Shown: positions 20,953 through 31,575 of the stretch, piece after piece
Numbering within the stretch: the stretch's first letter is position 1
Layout of the letters: the number at the start of each line of letters is the position of its first letter
Origin: Bryopsis sp. KO-2023
Taxonomy: Eukaryota; Chlorophyta; Ulvophyceae; Bryopsidales; Bryopsidaceae
DNA length: 64,000 nt
Direction: 5' to 3'
NCBI GenBank assembly: GCA_030272585.1
Contig: BSYQ01000002.1
Location: forward strand, 4,402,001-4,466,000
The notes under the pieces: model-generated
Database searches by the model: none
What the model saw: the letters and a program-made list of their open reading frames with translations, nothing else
What the model was told of the DNA's origin: nothing
Position numbers and translations under genes: made by a program

Positions 20953-23798
20953 TTACTTTGAATATGTCCAGTTTTTCCACACATATAGCATTTAGGATTT
21001 GCGCCTCCACCTCCACGTCCTTGATTCCTGCCACCACCTCGTCCGCGACCTCGGCCACCACCCCTTCCCCGACCTCGACCTTGGCCAATGTTTTGTGCCT
21101 GGTCTGGCTGGGGTTGCTGTTGGCCACCCATCTGGTTTGCCTTATCAGTCTGGGGTTGGTTTTGCTTTTTATTTTGGCCTCGGCCTTTACCTCCGCGCCA
21201 CCGTCCGCGGCCACGAAAGTTTCCTCCTCCGGATGAGGCAATAGCATCAAGACGAGCCGCCGTCTGGATCGCCAACTCAATGCCGTGCGGCACTTGAGCC
21301 ACAGTTTGTTGTTTGATATGGAACTTTAACCCGTCCACGAAGAAGAAGTATTGTTCTTCATCTGTCATGTTGGGAATCCTCAGCACTTGTTCTCGGAAAG
21401 CAACAATGTACTGATGCACTGACCCAGTCTGTTTCAGGTTCCGTAAGGAGCGCCTGGCTACATCAGACATTCTGGTGGGTTCAAATGCTTGGACCAGTTC
21501 CTCAACAAACTCAATCCAATTTGTGATTGGATGTCTTTTTCCTTCCCTTGTACGCAGATCCTGGACGTTTCGCCACTGAGCAGCAGCTCCGGTCAGGTTA
21601 CTGCGGAAGAGCCTGAACCATACGCTCTCATCGATGTCCAAAGTCTGGCAATAGACCGTCATTTCTAGTTGCCAATCTCTGATCCACCGCTGACCATCAC
21701 CTGAGAAGGCCTTTGGGAAAGGAATACGAACGGATGACGGAATCCGTCCGTGGCGATCTTGCGGAGCAGCAAAGCCTTGGTTAGGGTCTGGAGGACCCCC
21801 ACCTCCACCTCCGCCACCTCCACCTCCACCTGGGTGGTACGGCCATCCACCACCCCCACCTCCACCTGGTCCGGAAAGGAAAGATCCTCCTCCACTTCCA
21901 GGTGGTCCTCCTCCGCCTCCGCCTCCACCCCCAGGCCCACCTCCGGGTCCCCCTCCACCACCACCAGATCGATTTCCACCCTGTGGCTGGCTTGATGGAG
22001 TTGAGGGATAAGAACCCCACCCGTAATACGGGTTACTCGCGGAAGGTGCTCCGTATTGGTTTACGGATTGTCCCAAACTTGGTTGGGTGCCTGGTTGGTT
22101 TCCTGGTTGCATACCAGGTTGGGTGTTAAGAGCCGGGATTGGATAGAAGACAGACAGCGGAACTGTCGTCAGTGGTTGTGTTAACATGGATGTCGTTGGT
22201 GGTAACACACTCGTTACAGGGACACTAAGTATGGGTCTGGCTGTGCCAAGTTGACCCGCTTGGCCGAATGGTGCGCCCATTGCCATAGTTTGTGGCGGCG
22301 CAAGACTCCATGCTGTCCGTGTTCTTGGGGATGTAAATAAACCCCAGGAAGATGGAGAACCTCCACCCACGGAGTCTGCGACAGTTGTCGATGGGCTGCG
22401 ACCACCCAATCCTCCTAACGTGGTTAGACCAGTAAAAGTACTCAGATCCGGAACAGGTGGTACCGGAAATGGGATACTGGTAAGAGGAGTGGATGACACA
22501 AAAGGAACGCTTGTGGCTGCAGCTGTCGTGGCCGGCAAAGTGACCGTGCCAGTTCCTGCTCCCATCATACCCACTACAACTGGGTCCTGAGCCGGGACTC
22601 GAACTTTCTCCCGTTTTTTCCACGCACTCAGTGTTTCTTTGAACTTCGAATCAACATACTTGGAGAGGTTACTTTCCAAAGTCTGCTGTTTCTCTGTCGC
22701 GTCTGATAGAAATTTCTCCATCAGTTGCATCGACCTGTGTCCTCCTGCAGTGTCATCAGAACTCACACTGCCTCGTTCCGCTCTTCTTTGTTTGCGTTGT
22801 TCTTCGGCTTGGTGTAAGTCCCGCAACACTTTTAGGCTCTGGCTTACCAAGCCTGAGAGTGTGTCTAGCTGGCCTTGGTGGTCGACTTGCTCGCACCGAG
22901 ACTCATCAGTAGTCCGAGCTAGGTTATCCAGCGTTGTCTGCTGTAGGCGCATACCTTCAGCAACTTTTGTCAGAGAGGCTTGCAGAGACAGAATTTGTTT
23001 CTCCCTGAGCGCATTGGTCTGATCAACAGCTTCAGCTTGGGTACGGGCTGATTCCTGCAGTCGATCGAGTCGCTCTTGCAGAATAGCCTCGTTATCGTAT
23101 TTACCCAACAGATTTCTGTCGATCCGCTCTATGGACTTTATATTCTGTTCCAGCAATTTGTGCTGGTGGTCTAACAATTTCTGTTGTCTTTCGATAGACT
23201 CAGTATTTTGGTTGACCAGCTTCTGGGCCTCCTTCCTGACATAGAGCACGAACTGCTCATATTCCTCTTTCAGGTCGCCTTTTAAGGTCGACTCTGCACG
23301 CTGAACCTGCTCGTGAACTTGTCCTTCCAGGTTTTGTGCGACCTCTTGCACATTCGAGGAGACAGCGGCATACACATGCTCAGCTGTGTCCCTAAGTTGT
23401 CCCTCGTCCACACCATGAACGTGCACCTCCTGCTGGTGGACGTTTATGTGCTGATGTTCATGGTGAAGGATGTTGGTGACTTCTATTGTCGGGACGTCCT
23501 CCATATCCTCATCATACTCCTCGTCCCCGGACTCTTCCGACTCTTGTTCAGAGTCTAAGTCTGCGTCCGGTTCCTCAACCTGGTCGGGTACATGTCTGTC
23601 CCACTGCAAATCATGTATTTGCTGCGCTGGTGGGTGCACCACATCTGGATAAACCACGGGAATTAGTTGGTTATCCACCACCTCTTCCTCCTCAGGAGGT
23701 GGAATAGGTGGTAGCTGTGGCGGCGTCTGGCCGGACATGTTTTTGTTTGAATTTCCTGGAATTTTGACGTAATAGGAGTGTGTCCGGAAAGTTTCCAA
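20901..23798 (-). CDS. gag: gypsy Gag polyprotein (965 aa)
   Basis: An open frame upstream of Pol. Residues 1-60 are Pro-rich and 70-110 acidic. About 110-420 is long coiled coil (many Gln, Glu, Leu heptads). 480-670 is Pro/Ser/Gly-rich with long glycine runs. A retrotransposon Gag domain follows at about 690-830 (QRWIRDWQLEMTVYCQTL, AAAQWRN). Then comes an Arg-Gly-rich segment and a single CCHC zinc knuckle (CYMCGKTGHIQSKC) near the C-terminus. At 965 residues it is far longer than most gypsy Gags because of the N-terminal coiled coil and the glycine-rich linker. Confidence 0.92.
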   Translation of the reverse strand: METFRTHSYYVKIPGNSNKNMSGQTPPQLPPIPPPEEEEVVDNQLIPVVYPDVVHPPAQQIHDLQWDRHVPDQVEEPDADLDSEQESEESGDEEYDEDMEDVPTIEVTNILHHEHQHINVHQQEVHVHGVDEGQLRDTAEHVYAAVSSNVQEVAQNLEGQVHEQVQRAESTLKGDLKEEYEQFVLYVRKEAQKLVNQNTESIERQQKLLDHQHKLLEQNIKSIERIDRNLLGKYDNEAILQERLDRLQESARTQAEAVDQTNALREKQILSLQASLTKVAEGMRLQQTTLDNLARTTDESRCEQVDHQGQLDTLSGLVSQSLKVLRDLHQAEEQRKQRRAERGSVSSDDTAGGHRSMQLMEKFLSDATEKQQTLESNLSKYVDSKFKETLSAWKKREKVRVPAQDPVVVGMMGAGTGTVTLPATTAAATSVPFVSSTPLTSIPFPVPPVPDLSTFTGLTTLGGLGGRSPSTTVADSVGGGSPSSWGLFTSPRTRTAWSLAPPQTMAMGAPFGQAGQLGTARPILSVPVTSVLPPTTSMLTQPLTTVPLSVFYPIPALNTQPGMQPGNQPGTQPSLGQSVNQYGAPSASNPYYGWGSYPSTPSSQPQGGNRSGGGGGGPGGGPGGGGGGGGGPPGSGGGSFLSGPGGGGGGGWPYHPGGGGGGGGGGGGPPDPNQGFAAPQDRHGRIPSSVRIPFPKAFSGDGQRWIRDWQLEMTVYCQTLDIDESVWFRLFRSNLTGAAAQWRNVQDLRTREGKRHPITNWIEFVEELVQAFEPTRMSDVARRSLRNLKQTGSVHQYIVAFREQVLRIPNMTDEEQYFFFVDGLKFHIKQQTVAQVPHGIELAIQTAARLDAIASSGGGNFRGRGRWRGGKGRGQNKKQNQPQTDKANQMGGQQQPQPDQAQNIGQGRGRGRGGGRGRGRGGGRNQGRGGGGANPKCYMCGKTGHIQSKCPEGEKFKKWLNEKAG

Positions 23799-24461
23799 AC
23801 TTTCTGGTGACTTGGATGCGAACTTGTTTCAGTTCTGGTTGCACTCCTAGTCGCTATCTTTTCTTGAACCTTACTAGGTCAGAAATAGATAGGAGTTTTA
23901 CACTTGACAACGTCGGGTGTTAATTTCCCGTTCGCGTTCTGTCAGCCGACTAGGTTAGTACCTTGGCCGGTGATTCAGTCTACGACTAACTGTAGAACCA
24001 GTCGTGACTCAGGCGGTGCGGTAACCGATTGCGCGCTGGAAAGAGTGACAATGAGTCACCTGCCAGAACGACTGTTTTTCGTGTTACTGGCAGAAGCGTC
24101 AGTCGACGGAAGTTGGTCGTTCCGGACGACGTTCTTTCCTACGCCGGTTCGCCCTTTCGGTTGTTCGCCTGCGCGTTTCGGGTTTACGCCGATCGTTGCT
24201 CTCCTTGCACTGTTGTAGTGCTTTCGCCTTGTTTTCCTTTAGATCTACAGATCTGTAGGTTTCCAGAAATTCGTTCACTGGACTCCGATTCTTTTGCGAC
24301 TTCGCCTGACGTTTTCGAACGACGACGCAAGCACGTCGTTCGAAGGATAGCTCTCCTCGCGACCCCTGGAACACAGAGTTCCAGATCTGTGGGATTTAGT
24401 AATCCCTAAGGTCAGATCTTTGGGGGGGGGTTCGCGAGTTCTCCTGTGGGGTGCGCCTGGC

Positions 24462-24483
24462 CTCGACCAGCTCCGAAACCAAA
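24462..24483 (-). other. primer binding site of the gypsy element
   Basis: Just inside the 5' LTR the minus strand reads TTTGGTTTCGGAGCTGG. The TGG start matches the CCA end of a tRNA primer. The same TTGGTTTCGGAGCT stands at the same place in the second LTR element (46523), so both seem to use one tRNA. Confidence 0.7.
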
Positions 24484-24515
24484 TGATAAGGGGGTCTAGG
24501 ACCCCGAGACACAAG

Positions 24516-24552
<37 letters not shown>

Positions 24553-24656
24553 TCACTGGGAAGATTAATTTTTACAGGAGGGCCCCCTGCCCTATAAACC
24601 CTGTCGTACATCCCATTGTACTACACAATAACCCTAAACCCGAGTTACTACTATCA
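24484..24656 (-). repeat. 5' LTR of the gypsy element (173 bp)
   Basis: Partner of 16542-16714. It starts TGATAGTAG and ends CCTTATCA on the coding strand. The 5-bp duplication GTCAT follows at 24657-24661. Confidence 0.95.
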
Positions 24657-24788
24657 GTCATACTCGTGTGACCTGTTTTAGACCGATGTGACCCTGTTTT
24701 AGACCGGTGTGACGCCCAGTGTGACCTGTTTTAGACCGGCTCCAGGTCGGTCTGGACAGGTGGGCCGCCTGTCCAGACCGATCTGGCA

Positions 24789-24914
24789 CCTGTCTAGAAC
24801 AGGTCACACAATTAAGCACTTTTTAATGTGTTAATTAATTGAATCAGTTCTCAGTCGATTGATACACAATTAGCACGTTAAAAGTGCTTAATTGTGCGAC
24901 CTGTTCTAGACAGG
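24789..24914. repeat. hairpin core shared with element B
   Basis: CCTGTCTAGAACAGGTC plus an ACAATTAAGCACTTTT part is mirrored at 24879-24914. The segment between, read on the minus strand (ACGTGCTAATTGTGTATCAA), aligns with GCGTGCTAATCGAGTATCAA in the palindrome arms of element B near 9731. Confidence 0.65.
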
Positions 24915-25289
24915 CTCCAGATCGGTCTGGACAGGCAGCCCACCTGTCTAGACCGACCTGGAGCCGGTCTAAAACAGGAGAACAACCCTGTCAAGACAGG
25001 GTCGTTCCGGTTTTAGACAGGTCACATCGCCTGTCTAATAAAGGCGAAATCGTAGTGTGACCTGTCTAAAACCGGAAAATCTATCAGAAATCCGGTCCAG
25101 ATTTCTGCAGATCTCCGAGGTTGACTGGACCGGACAGGGACAGGCCAGGACCGGTCAAAGCCTGTCCGGTCTTGCAAGGACCGGCGTTTTTTCACGGGAC
25201 CGGACAGGTTGGCCGGTCCTTAGACAGGTTGGACCGGACCGGACCGGTTTTTCGCTGCCGGTCCGGTCGGGCCCAGGTCTGATTACGTG

Positions 25290-28136
25290 ATACGGGTGGC
25301 CCTAGTGGTGGTAGTGTCCCTAATCTCTTGTGAGCAGTTCACAGCTGCACTGAGACAAGTCACGGCCCCTGGCTTGAAGGAGCTATATACTCCAGGCCCA
25401 GGAGTCCAGGGTCCAACCATCTCCCATGGTCCCTGGTCTTGTGGGATTCCTTACCGTTTGTAAAAAACCTCCGGACCAAGGCGAGCCCCAAAGTTCAAAC
25501 GGTGGTAAGGCACCGCGAGAAAACCCGATAGGTTTAGGGTAGTTTAAAACCCTAAACTTACCTTAGGGGACCCCTCATGTAAGACGGCTGGAATAAGTTA
25601 TCAATGATTATCTCTATTTTAAGTCGAGGATATTAAATACCACCCCGTTGCACCTTGAATCTCTTGGATATTGTGATAAAGTCTCATATAGATCAAGACT
25701 TTCGAGTTAATAGCGTTAACCGAAAGCAAATGTGGGGCAATGAGTAATGGTGGTACAGTTGTTTTGGCAATAGCTCAAGTCGAGAATTCGGGAGTTGCAT
25801 TATAGGCAACTCATCATGAATGATCATGATGAGTGTGGAGAAGAGGATGGAGGGAAACTCCCGTCAAGTTGAAGCCCGCGCTAAAAAAGTCATCGGTCAT
25901 TGGCCAACACCATCTGGTCTCAGTTTCTTTGGCGGTGGTTGCCATCCCCATAAAGGTTGAGGGCTGCAGTTTGGCTGAAAATGGCTAAATCCACCAGGTT
26001 TTCCGATTTTGGTGACCCAGATTTCTACACACAGGGACATCTAGAAACAAAAGGAAAGAAAGAATGCACAGAAACTCATATTTGGTGTTTTGGTATCCAG
26101 GGAGATGCTTCTACTCTCCTCTTCATTGTTCTTTTCAATAGAGGCACGATATTCGTTGCTAATGTCAAGACAGAGAGCCGGATGACTTCGGAGCGTGCCG
26201 AAGCCATATATTTTGGGTTGTATTATGGTGACTTGGCTCATCAATACGACAGACCGGCAAGTTATCACTTCCACAAGAAAACTGACCATTTTAGTCTTGA
26301 TTCATTTGATAGTGCCACATCGAGTTTTTTTTCATGCTCCAAACGGGAATGTAACCATCTCTAGAAGTGGCCGCAAAAACATGGATCAAAGCGGGGACTT
26401 GCAAGTTCAGTCGCTTGCTTGAAAGAAGCCAAGCCGAAAGGTACAAGAATTCGAATGTCGAAAAGGTAAATGGCAGAGGTCTTGTCATTTGTCAAACACA
26501 AACGTCCCCAAAAGGGCTTCAAGGTCATGGACTCGGAAGTTTTATCTTTTAGCTCTTCGTAGACTTGCACCCCCAAGTAAAACACTAGGAGCTTAAAAGT
26601 GGATTTGGCAGTGAGAAAACTCCAAATAATTTCAGTTATTAGAAAGGGGTGGGAAGGATGACATGAACGAAGACGATACCACCACTGTCACAAAGATTAT
26701 TGATGATGTCTTCAAAGAAGACCAAACCAAGGAGGGATACACTCAAAAACCTATTAGATTTTGTTGTTTTTTTCTTTTTTAAAACAATGTCTACGCAAGG
26801 CGATGGAAGCACTTATTCTCTCTCTAAATATATATATAGATTTCGATCATTTAATAAATGACACAAAATATTAAAAATAAAATTCGCAATAATGCGTTGT
26901 TTTTCATCGTTAGTTCCAGGCCATTTGGTGTAACTCTTGCTGGTATGAGTTTATCCGCTCTTTAGCTTCTCTACCATCCTAATGATAATAATCGTCAACG
27001 CCATGATGAATTGAAGCACGAAGTAGCAAGATTGCGCGTCAGAATTGAGCAAGTGGGAGCAGCTCCTCCACTCCTTTTAGCGTTACAAGGGGATTTGCTA
27101 CATTGTTTGGGTGTTCTCATCAAGTCTTTTCTTTATTTGCACCGGATATTCGTTCGCGGATCGTAACGAGTCGTTACTAACGACGTCTTGGGCCATTGCA
27201 AATTTCATTGCTTGGATCGTGTTGTATCATAAATATAACCTTTTTTCGTACGCGTGTTGAATATTTTAGATATTTTACACGTGTTGATCATCGTAATATT
27301 CTAGCCTTACGTATACTTGAAAAATGCTCTGCAGGTCGCCGTTGATACCCATAATAGAGATCTTGATTGCCCTTACGTCGATCACAGAGACACCTAAGGG
27401 GATGGTCTTTAGGGCATTTTGGAGCTCCTTGCTCACCCGGGAGTTAGCGACTTAGGAAACCCTACCATAGAGCGAAAGCTTCTTTTTCACCTAAGCGACA
27501 ACAGCTAATCGAAAGATATTGGAACGTGAGCGTGTTGGGAGAAGTAATTACAATTGCCATCCACACAGGCAAGACTTTCGCGGAAAAGATCGTTGACTCT
27601 TTGTGTTACAATATGCTTAACAAATTAATCCATGCCACTTGTTGAATGCATGTAATTTAATAGCAAAGGCAACTTTCTCAACTCCCTAGCTCGAAACTCT
27701 CAAGATCCTATACTTTTCTCCCATTAGGTTTTCTATCTAGAGTTATCTATCTTTCAACAATCTATCGACGTTTCAATCATTTTTTCATATTTCAGAGGTA
27801 GGTGTTAGGCTTACAACTAACATGGTACGGATTGATTATTGCCTATTTCAGGTAGTGGGTGGCAGAGCTGCGAGGGCTAGCCCGGGATCGTTGGGGAGTT
27901 AGGTCTTTTCTTGTTTTTTTTGCCCTTGGGGGTCTGGGGCAAAGTCTGATAGCCTGTCAGTGAGTGATAGGGGTCAGGTTGAGGGCACGTTGGTCATCCA
28001 TGTCTTGACATAAAGAAATCGATTATTCTCTTTGCATTTTTTATCTGTAGGTTATCTGTAATCTGCGGTTACAGGGAGAATAGATTTCTAAACATCAATA
28101 TGGAGATTTTCATAGTTTGGAATGTTTAAGAAAGCC
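25290..28136. other. mostly empty, with one structured segment and one ORF
   Basis: 25379-25560 is rich in local inverted repeats (see findings). 25957-26364 is an open frame listed separately. 26365-28136 shows short frames only and an ATATAT tract at about 26827. Confidence 0.4.
25957..26364 (+). CDS. hypothetical ORF, 135 aa
   Basis: One of the longer isolated frames in this part. Protein-like composition with aromatic and charged residues (RAEAIYFGLYYGDLAHQYDR). It ends in a Cys-containing tail. No family is recognised. It lies in a gene-poor stretch with no partner exons visible; it may be a relic of a repeat-borne gene. Confidence 0.3.
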   Translation: MRAAVWLKMAKSTRFSDFGDPDFYTQGHLETKGKKECTETHIWCFGIQGDASTLLFIVLFNRGTIFVANVKTESRMTSERAEAIYFGLYYGDLAHQYDRPASYHFHKKTDHFSLDSFDSATSSFFSCSKRECNHL

Positions 28137-28144
28137 CCCGTTGG

Positions 28145-28659
28145 CATACTATGGATCTGATCGATCTTCCAAAACTAAGGTAATATTAGGTCACAGCAGT
28201 AATCCGACATCATAACTGCGTCCTAGAACCGATTTTAGCAATGATCGGTTTTTTTTTTTTTTTTTTTCATTTTTGGCTGATCGGTGATCGTGATCGTGAT
28301 CGGCCGATCAAATGTTGATCGTGCTCTTGATCGTCCGATCACATGTTGATCGTGATCGTGATCGGTTCGCCGATCACCGATCTGATCGGTTGTTCCGATC
28401 ACGATCCCGATCACGATCAAGCGCCGCGACCTGTCGGCACTTGATCGGCCGACGTTGATCGGTTTGATCGTGATCGGCCGATCAAAGTTGGCCGATTAAA
28501 TCGGTCAGCCGATCAGATTGGTGATCGGCCGATCTCCATCGATGATCGGCCAAACCGATTTGATCGGCGATCGATCTGATCGGAAAAACCCGATCACGAT
28601 TTAATCGGTCGGACCGATCAATCCACGACCGATTAGATCGTGATCGGATCCATAGTATG
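28145..28659. mobile_element. word-array element E (515 bp, GATC words, 8-bp TSD)
   Basis: Left end CATACTATGGATCTGATC; right end, inverted, CATACTATGGATCCGATC. The perfect duplication CCCGTTGG lies at 28137-28144 and 28660-28667. From 28245 the interior is a T-run of about 18 and then about 370 bases of GATCGG, CGATCA and GATCGTGATCGG words in both orientations. No coding capacity. It is inserted next to a LINE tail fragment. The ends resemble those of elements A-D only loosely (CA.A..ATGG), so it is a related but separate family. Confidence 0.8.
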
Positions 28660-28667
28660 CCCGTTGG

Positions 28668-28835
28668 GGAAATCCTCAGAACCATATCAGTGAGATCTCT
28701 GTGCCCGTCGTTGACTTTTGCGTGGATGGAGGATCCTGGGTTGACGGCCCAAGCTTCAGCTGCAAGGGTACGTTTTCGCCCTTCAGGATGAGCGTATCGC
28801 CACAAATTATGTGAAAGCGCACGTCCCAAGGCCAC
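28668..28835 (+). mobile_element. LINE 3' fragment
   Basis: Closely similar to 52468-52630 inside the plus-strand LINE, in the same orientation. It includes the segment encoding GYVFALQDERIATNYVKA, which in R2-like LINEs lies shortly before the C-terminal Cys/His motif. Neighbouring LINE parts are missing, so it is a truncated copy; element E abuts it on the left. Confidence 0.65.
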
Positions 28836-31370
28836 AAGAAAACCGAGATCAATAAGCTCAAAAACTCAGACATAAAGCGCTTACAAGTTTTTTGGAGACG
28901 ACAAATCGAGAGGTTGAGGGAGCTGGAAAAGAAATTTAAGAGTTAAGATGCCCGTCTTTGGGCAAAGTTCAAGATGATTGTACCCCTACGAGAGGACCGA
29001 AAAAAATGAAGATGACAAGCTGAAGTAAAAAGACAATGGCGCCACTTTGAATTGTTTTTCATGCTTCAAACGGGAACTATATCAGGACGTGTCATGTATC
29101 ACGGAAAGGATTAATGGAAGGTAGACCACCGAACGCAAGAAGACCTTATATGGCCCGTGCTTGTGTATTATCGTCGATGATACCTATATGAAGAAGATGA
29201 TAACGGGCTTTTTTAGAAAACAATTGCCCTAGATACAATTTCAAGTGATTTCGATATGAAAAAAAGGCTCTAGTTCCTTTTTCGTCATTATGACTATTTT
29301 GTTTTCGTTGTCCCGTTGCAAGCTCAAAAATTTGTGTGTTATGACCTCACAAGCATTGCTGTCTTTGGTTGGTAGGGCCGGCGTATGTTACAATAGCCAA
29401 GAGCATTTCCAATTAGGGTGGGGACTAGTTTTATATTATACCTCCTCGGTTAAGATTAATCAGAATAAAAAACGAGGTGTATTGCAAGTCATGATGTGAG
29501 CACGTGTACTAAAAGAGGAAGATTTGCGAATTGAAGAGAAGTTTATAGAATAGTAGATTTCATGAGCCTGCCGCAACTGATGATATTCATTAAACATAAT
29601 GCCAATAGTATCGTAGCGAATTACTTTGAGCGACAATGCTTTCCCCCTCCAAAATTGATATTGGGTGTTTTTTTAATACATCTCCTAGACTCCAGTTCGC
29701 GGTCACACTCTACAAGTTAGTGACGGCTCTATAAAAAGAGGTTGCTTTTTAGAAAGACAATAAGGGAAAGTTACACAAGTACATAAGGCAAGCGGCGTAC
29801 GCCACAATAGTCTCTCAAATAATAAACCTCTCTTTTGTCATTTGACACATCGTGGGAAATAATGCTCAAAACACGTGTCGTAGATGGCATATAAATAGGA
29901 GGAGAAGAAAAGGAAAGGAGAACGTACCACATGATTGAATCTTGTGCAGTTTTGAGATATTGACCAGAGTAGATTCATTGGCTTCTCATTCCATGGTGAA
30001 CAACAGGTTGCATATAAAATTGTTCTTGATGATAGAATGATGAGATTTAGAGCTGATTTGGCGAGTGTGCGGTTCATTGATTATCTCAAATATTGAGCAC
30101 ACTACAAACAAGCAATAAGAGTTATCACCTCCAACCAATTAAGAGAATTAAGTAGTTTGGTGAAGATACTTGAGGTGATCGATTTCATAACGTGGTTCTT
30201 AGGAAGGGTTGAAAAAAAAATTAAACACGATAACGTCTCATTTACATCGTCGCATGACTTGCTCCTCATGTTCCAAGAACTTGAAAACTTTAAGATAGGA
30301 ATGATTTTGCTACGCTTTCAGAAGCCAACTTGGTCACGGGAGTCTTATATTAAAGATTAGAGGGTATAGTGAATAAGGTATTTATCCGGAGTTGTCCCTA
30401 GTGCAGGGCAAACGAGTTGAGAGTCTTATTAACTTTGTCACGGAAACAAATGCACAGGTGCATGAAACCTTAGCATTATTCCAAAGGGACGCGAATTCAG
30501 GAGTCGAGAGGACTTTCCATGAATACAACGCCAGAACTTCTGAACGATAGGCAAACTCTGCAAGACAATAAACCTTTTGATTTCTGTAAGAACATCCACA
30601 GGAACAGTTATTGTTCCCTTGTGAAAGATTCTCGGGGAGCCGTGAGATTTGACGCGGACTCGTACATTAGTGGACGTTGACACATTGGACCGATGGGTGT
30701 TGACCGCGCAGATGATGGAAATCAAGAAACTCTGAATATTCAAGACTTTGATGCAGAAGGAATGCGGTGAAAGGAATTTTAACAAAGGTGTAGGAAGATA
30801 ATTTGACTATATCCCGCCACTGACATTTAAGGACGTTGTCCGAATGAAAACAAAAATTGTTTCGGTGGTGGATAATCAACACAAGCACGACAAGCGATCT
30901 TATGGGCTCTCATCTAGGACGAGCTGCTTCAAAATAGACCAACCACTCTGCTAAAATCCACTTAGACAATAATTAGCCCATTGGAGCACTTCCGTCCAAG
31001 CAATGGCAATAGGTTTCGAAGTAAGGCAAGCAAAAAAGTTTACGTTGCATATTTGTCAAATGCCCCTTCGCTTATACCCATGAATAACCTTCACTATATA
31101 TAGATATATAGGTTCTTTAGTTAGAATTTTCCCAACATTGATGTATCGAGACTTCCAAAAAAGTTGTAACCTTTCCAGGGTTTATTGGTGTTGGCATACT
31201 CCATACTATGTACCAATGCGACAACCACTTTGATGAGATAAGACGTAGTCGCATTCACCACAGACACTTGAAACCAATCTGTTGGATAGAAGGCGCCGTA
31301 TGGAATATAGCTGTTTTTGTGATGCTTGGCTGGAAATTTCGTTCCTCTTATGAGCGGATGACTCGTCGAG
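28836..31370. other. no gene recognised
   Basis: Only short frames on both strands, none resembling a known domain. No long repeats noticed. Confidence 0.45.
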
Positions 31371-31465
31371 GTTGGTGACAAAGAAAATAGACATTCAGCT
31401 AACGCTGAAATTGGCTAATGCGATGATCATCTCCGAAGTGACGACCAGGGGGCCGATCATGATTA

Positions 31466-31546
31466 CCAATGCAATGGAAATCTCGGAAGCAACCAATGCA
31501 ATGGAAATCTCGGAAGCAACCGGTGCAATGAGCATCTCCGAAGTGA
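31466..31546 (+). repeat. 27-bp tandem repeat, 3 units, in a short ORF
   Basis: Two exact 27-bp units followed by a diverged third. In the frame open from 31372 to 31575 each unit encodes NAMEISEAT or a close variant, and a further related piece precedes them. The 27-bp period keeps the frame. The product is unknown. Confidence 0.75.
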
Positions 31547-31575
31547 CGACCGAGGTTATTGCAAGCGACTTTTGA

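Larger units (their letters stand above)
16542..24656 (-). mobile_element. Ty3/gypsy LTR retrotransposon, largely whole
   Basis: An 8115-bp element on the minus strand with two 173-bp LTRs, ends TGATA...TATCA and target duplication GTCAT (16537-16541 and 24657-24661). The order LTR, primer site, Gag, protease, reverse transcriptase, RNase H, integrase, LTR is that of Ty3/gypsy. I read the two LTRs as the same over their length, which points to a very recent insertion. It looks largely whole, with at most one or two departures from the family plan toward the end of Pol. Gag and Pol overlap, with Pol in the -1 frame, a layout the family commonly bridges by frameshifting. Confidence 0.95.
16319..25281. 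mobile_element. word-array element D (about 843 bp native) split by an LTR retrotransposon
   Basis: The left end is CAGACCTGGGCGCCGACCCG and the right end, inverted, CAGACCTGGGCCCGACC. The perfect duplication ATTACGTG lies at 16311-16318 and 25282-25289. Interior words are GACCGG, TTTGACCTTTC with AAATCCGG, and CCTGTCTAGACAGG, in both orientations (16340-16541 and 24657-25270). An 8.1-kb gypsy element with its own 5-bp duplication is inserted after 16541; removing it leaves an element of about 843 bp. The right half contains a short hairpin core (24789-24914) related to the palindrome arms of element B. No transposase is present. Confidence 0.8.

Noticed and set aside
21665-23707. Multiple shorter ORFs overlapping Gag on both strands
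   Set aside because: Shadows of the Gag frame, helped by its Gly/Pro-rich repeats.
16319-25281. CRISPR-like array from regularly repeated words
   Set aside because: Words are degenerate, in both orientations and without uniform spacers; the genome is eukaryotic.
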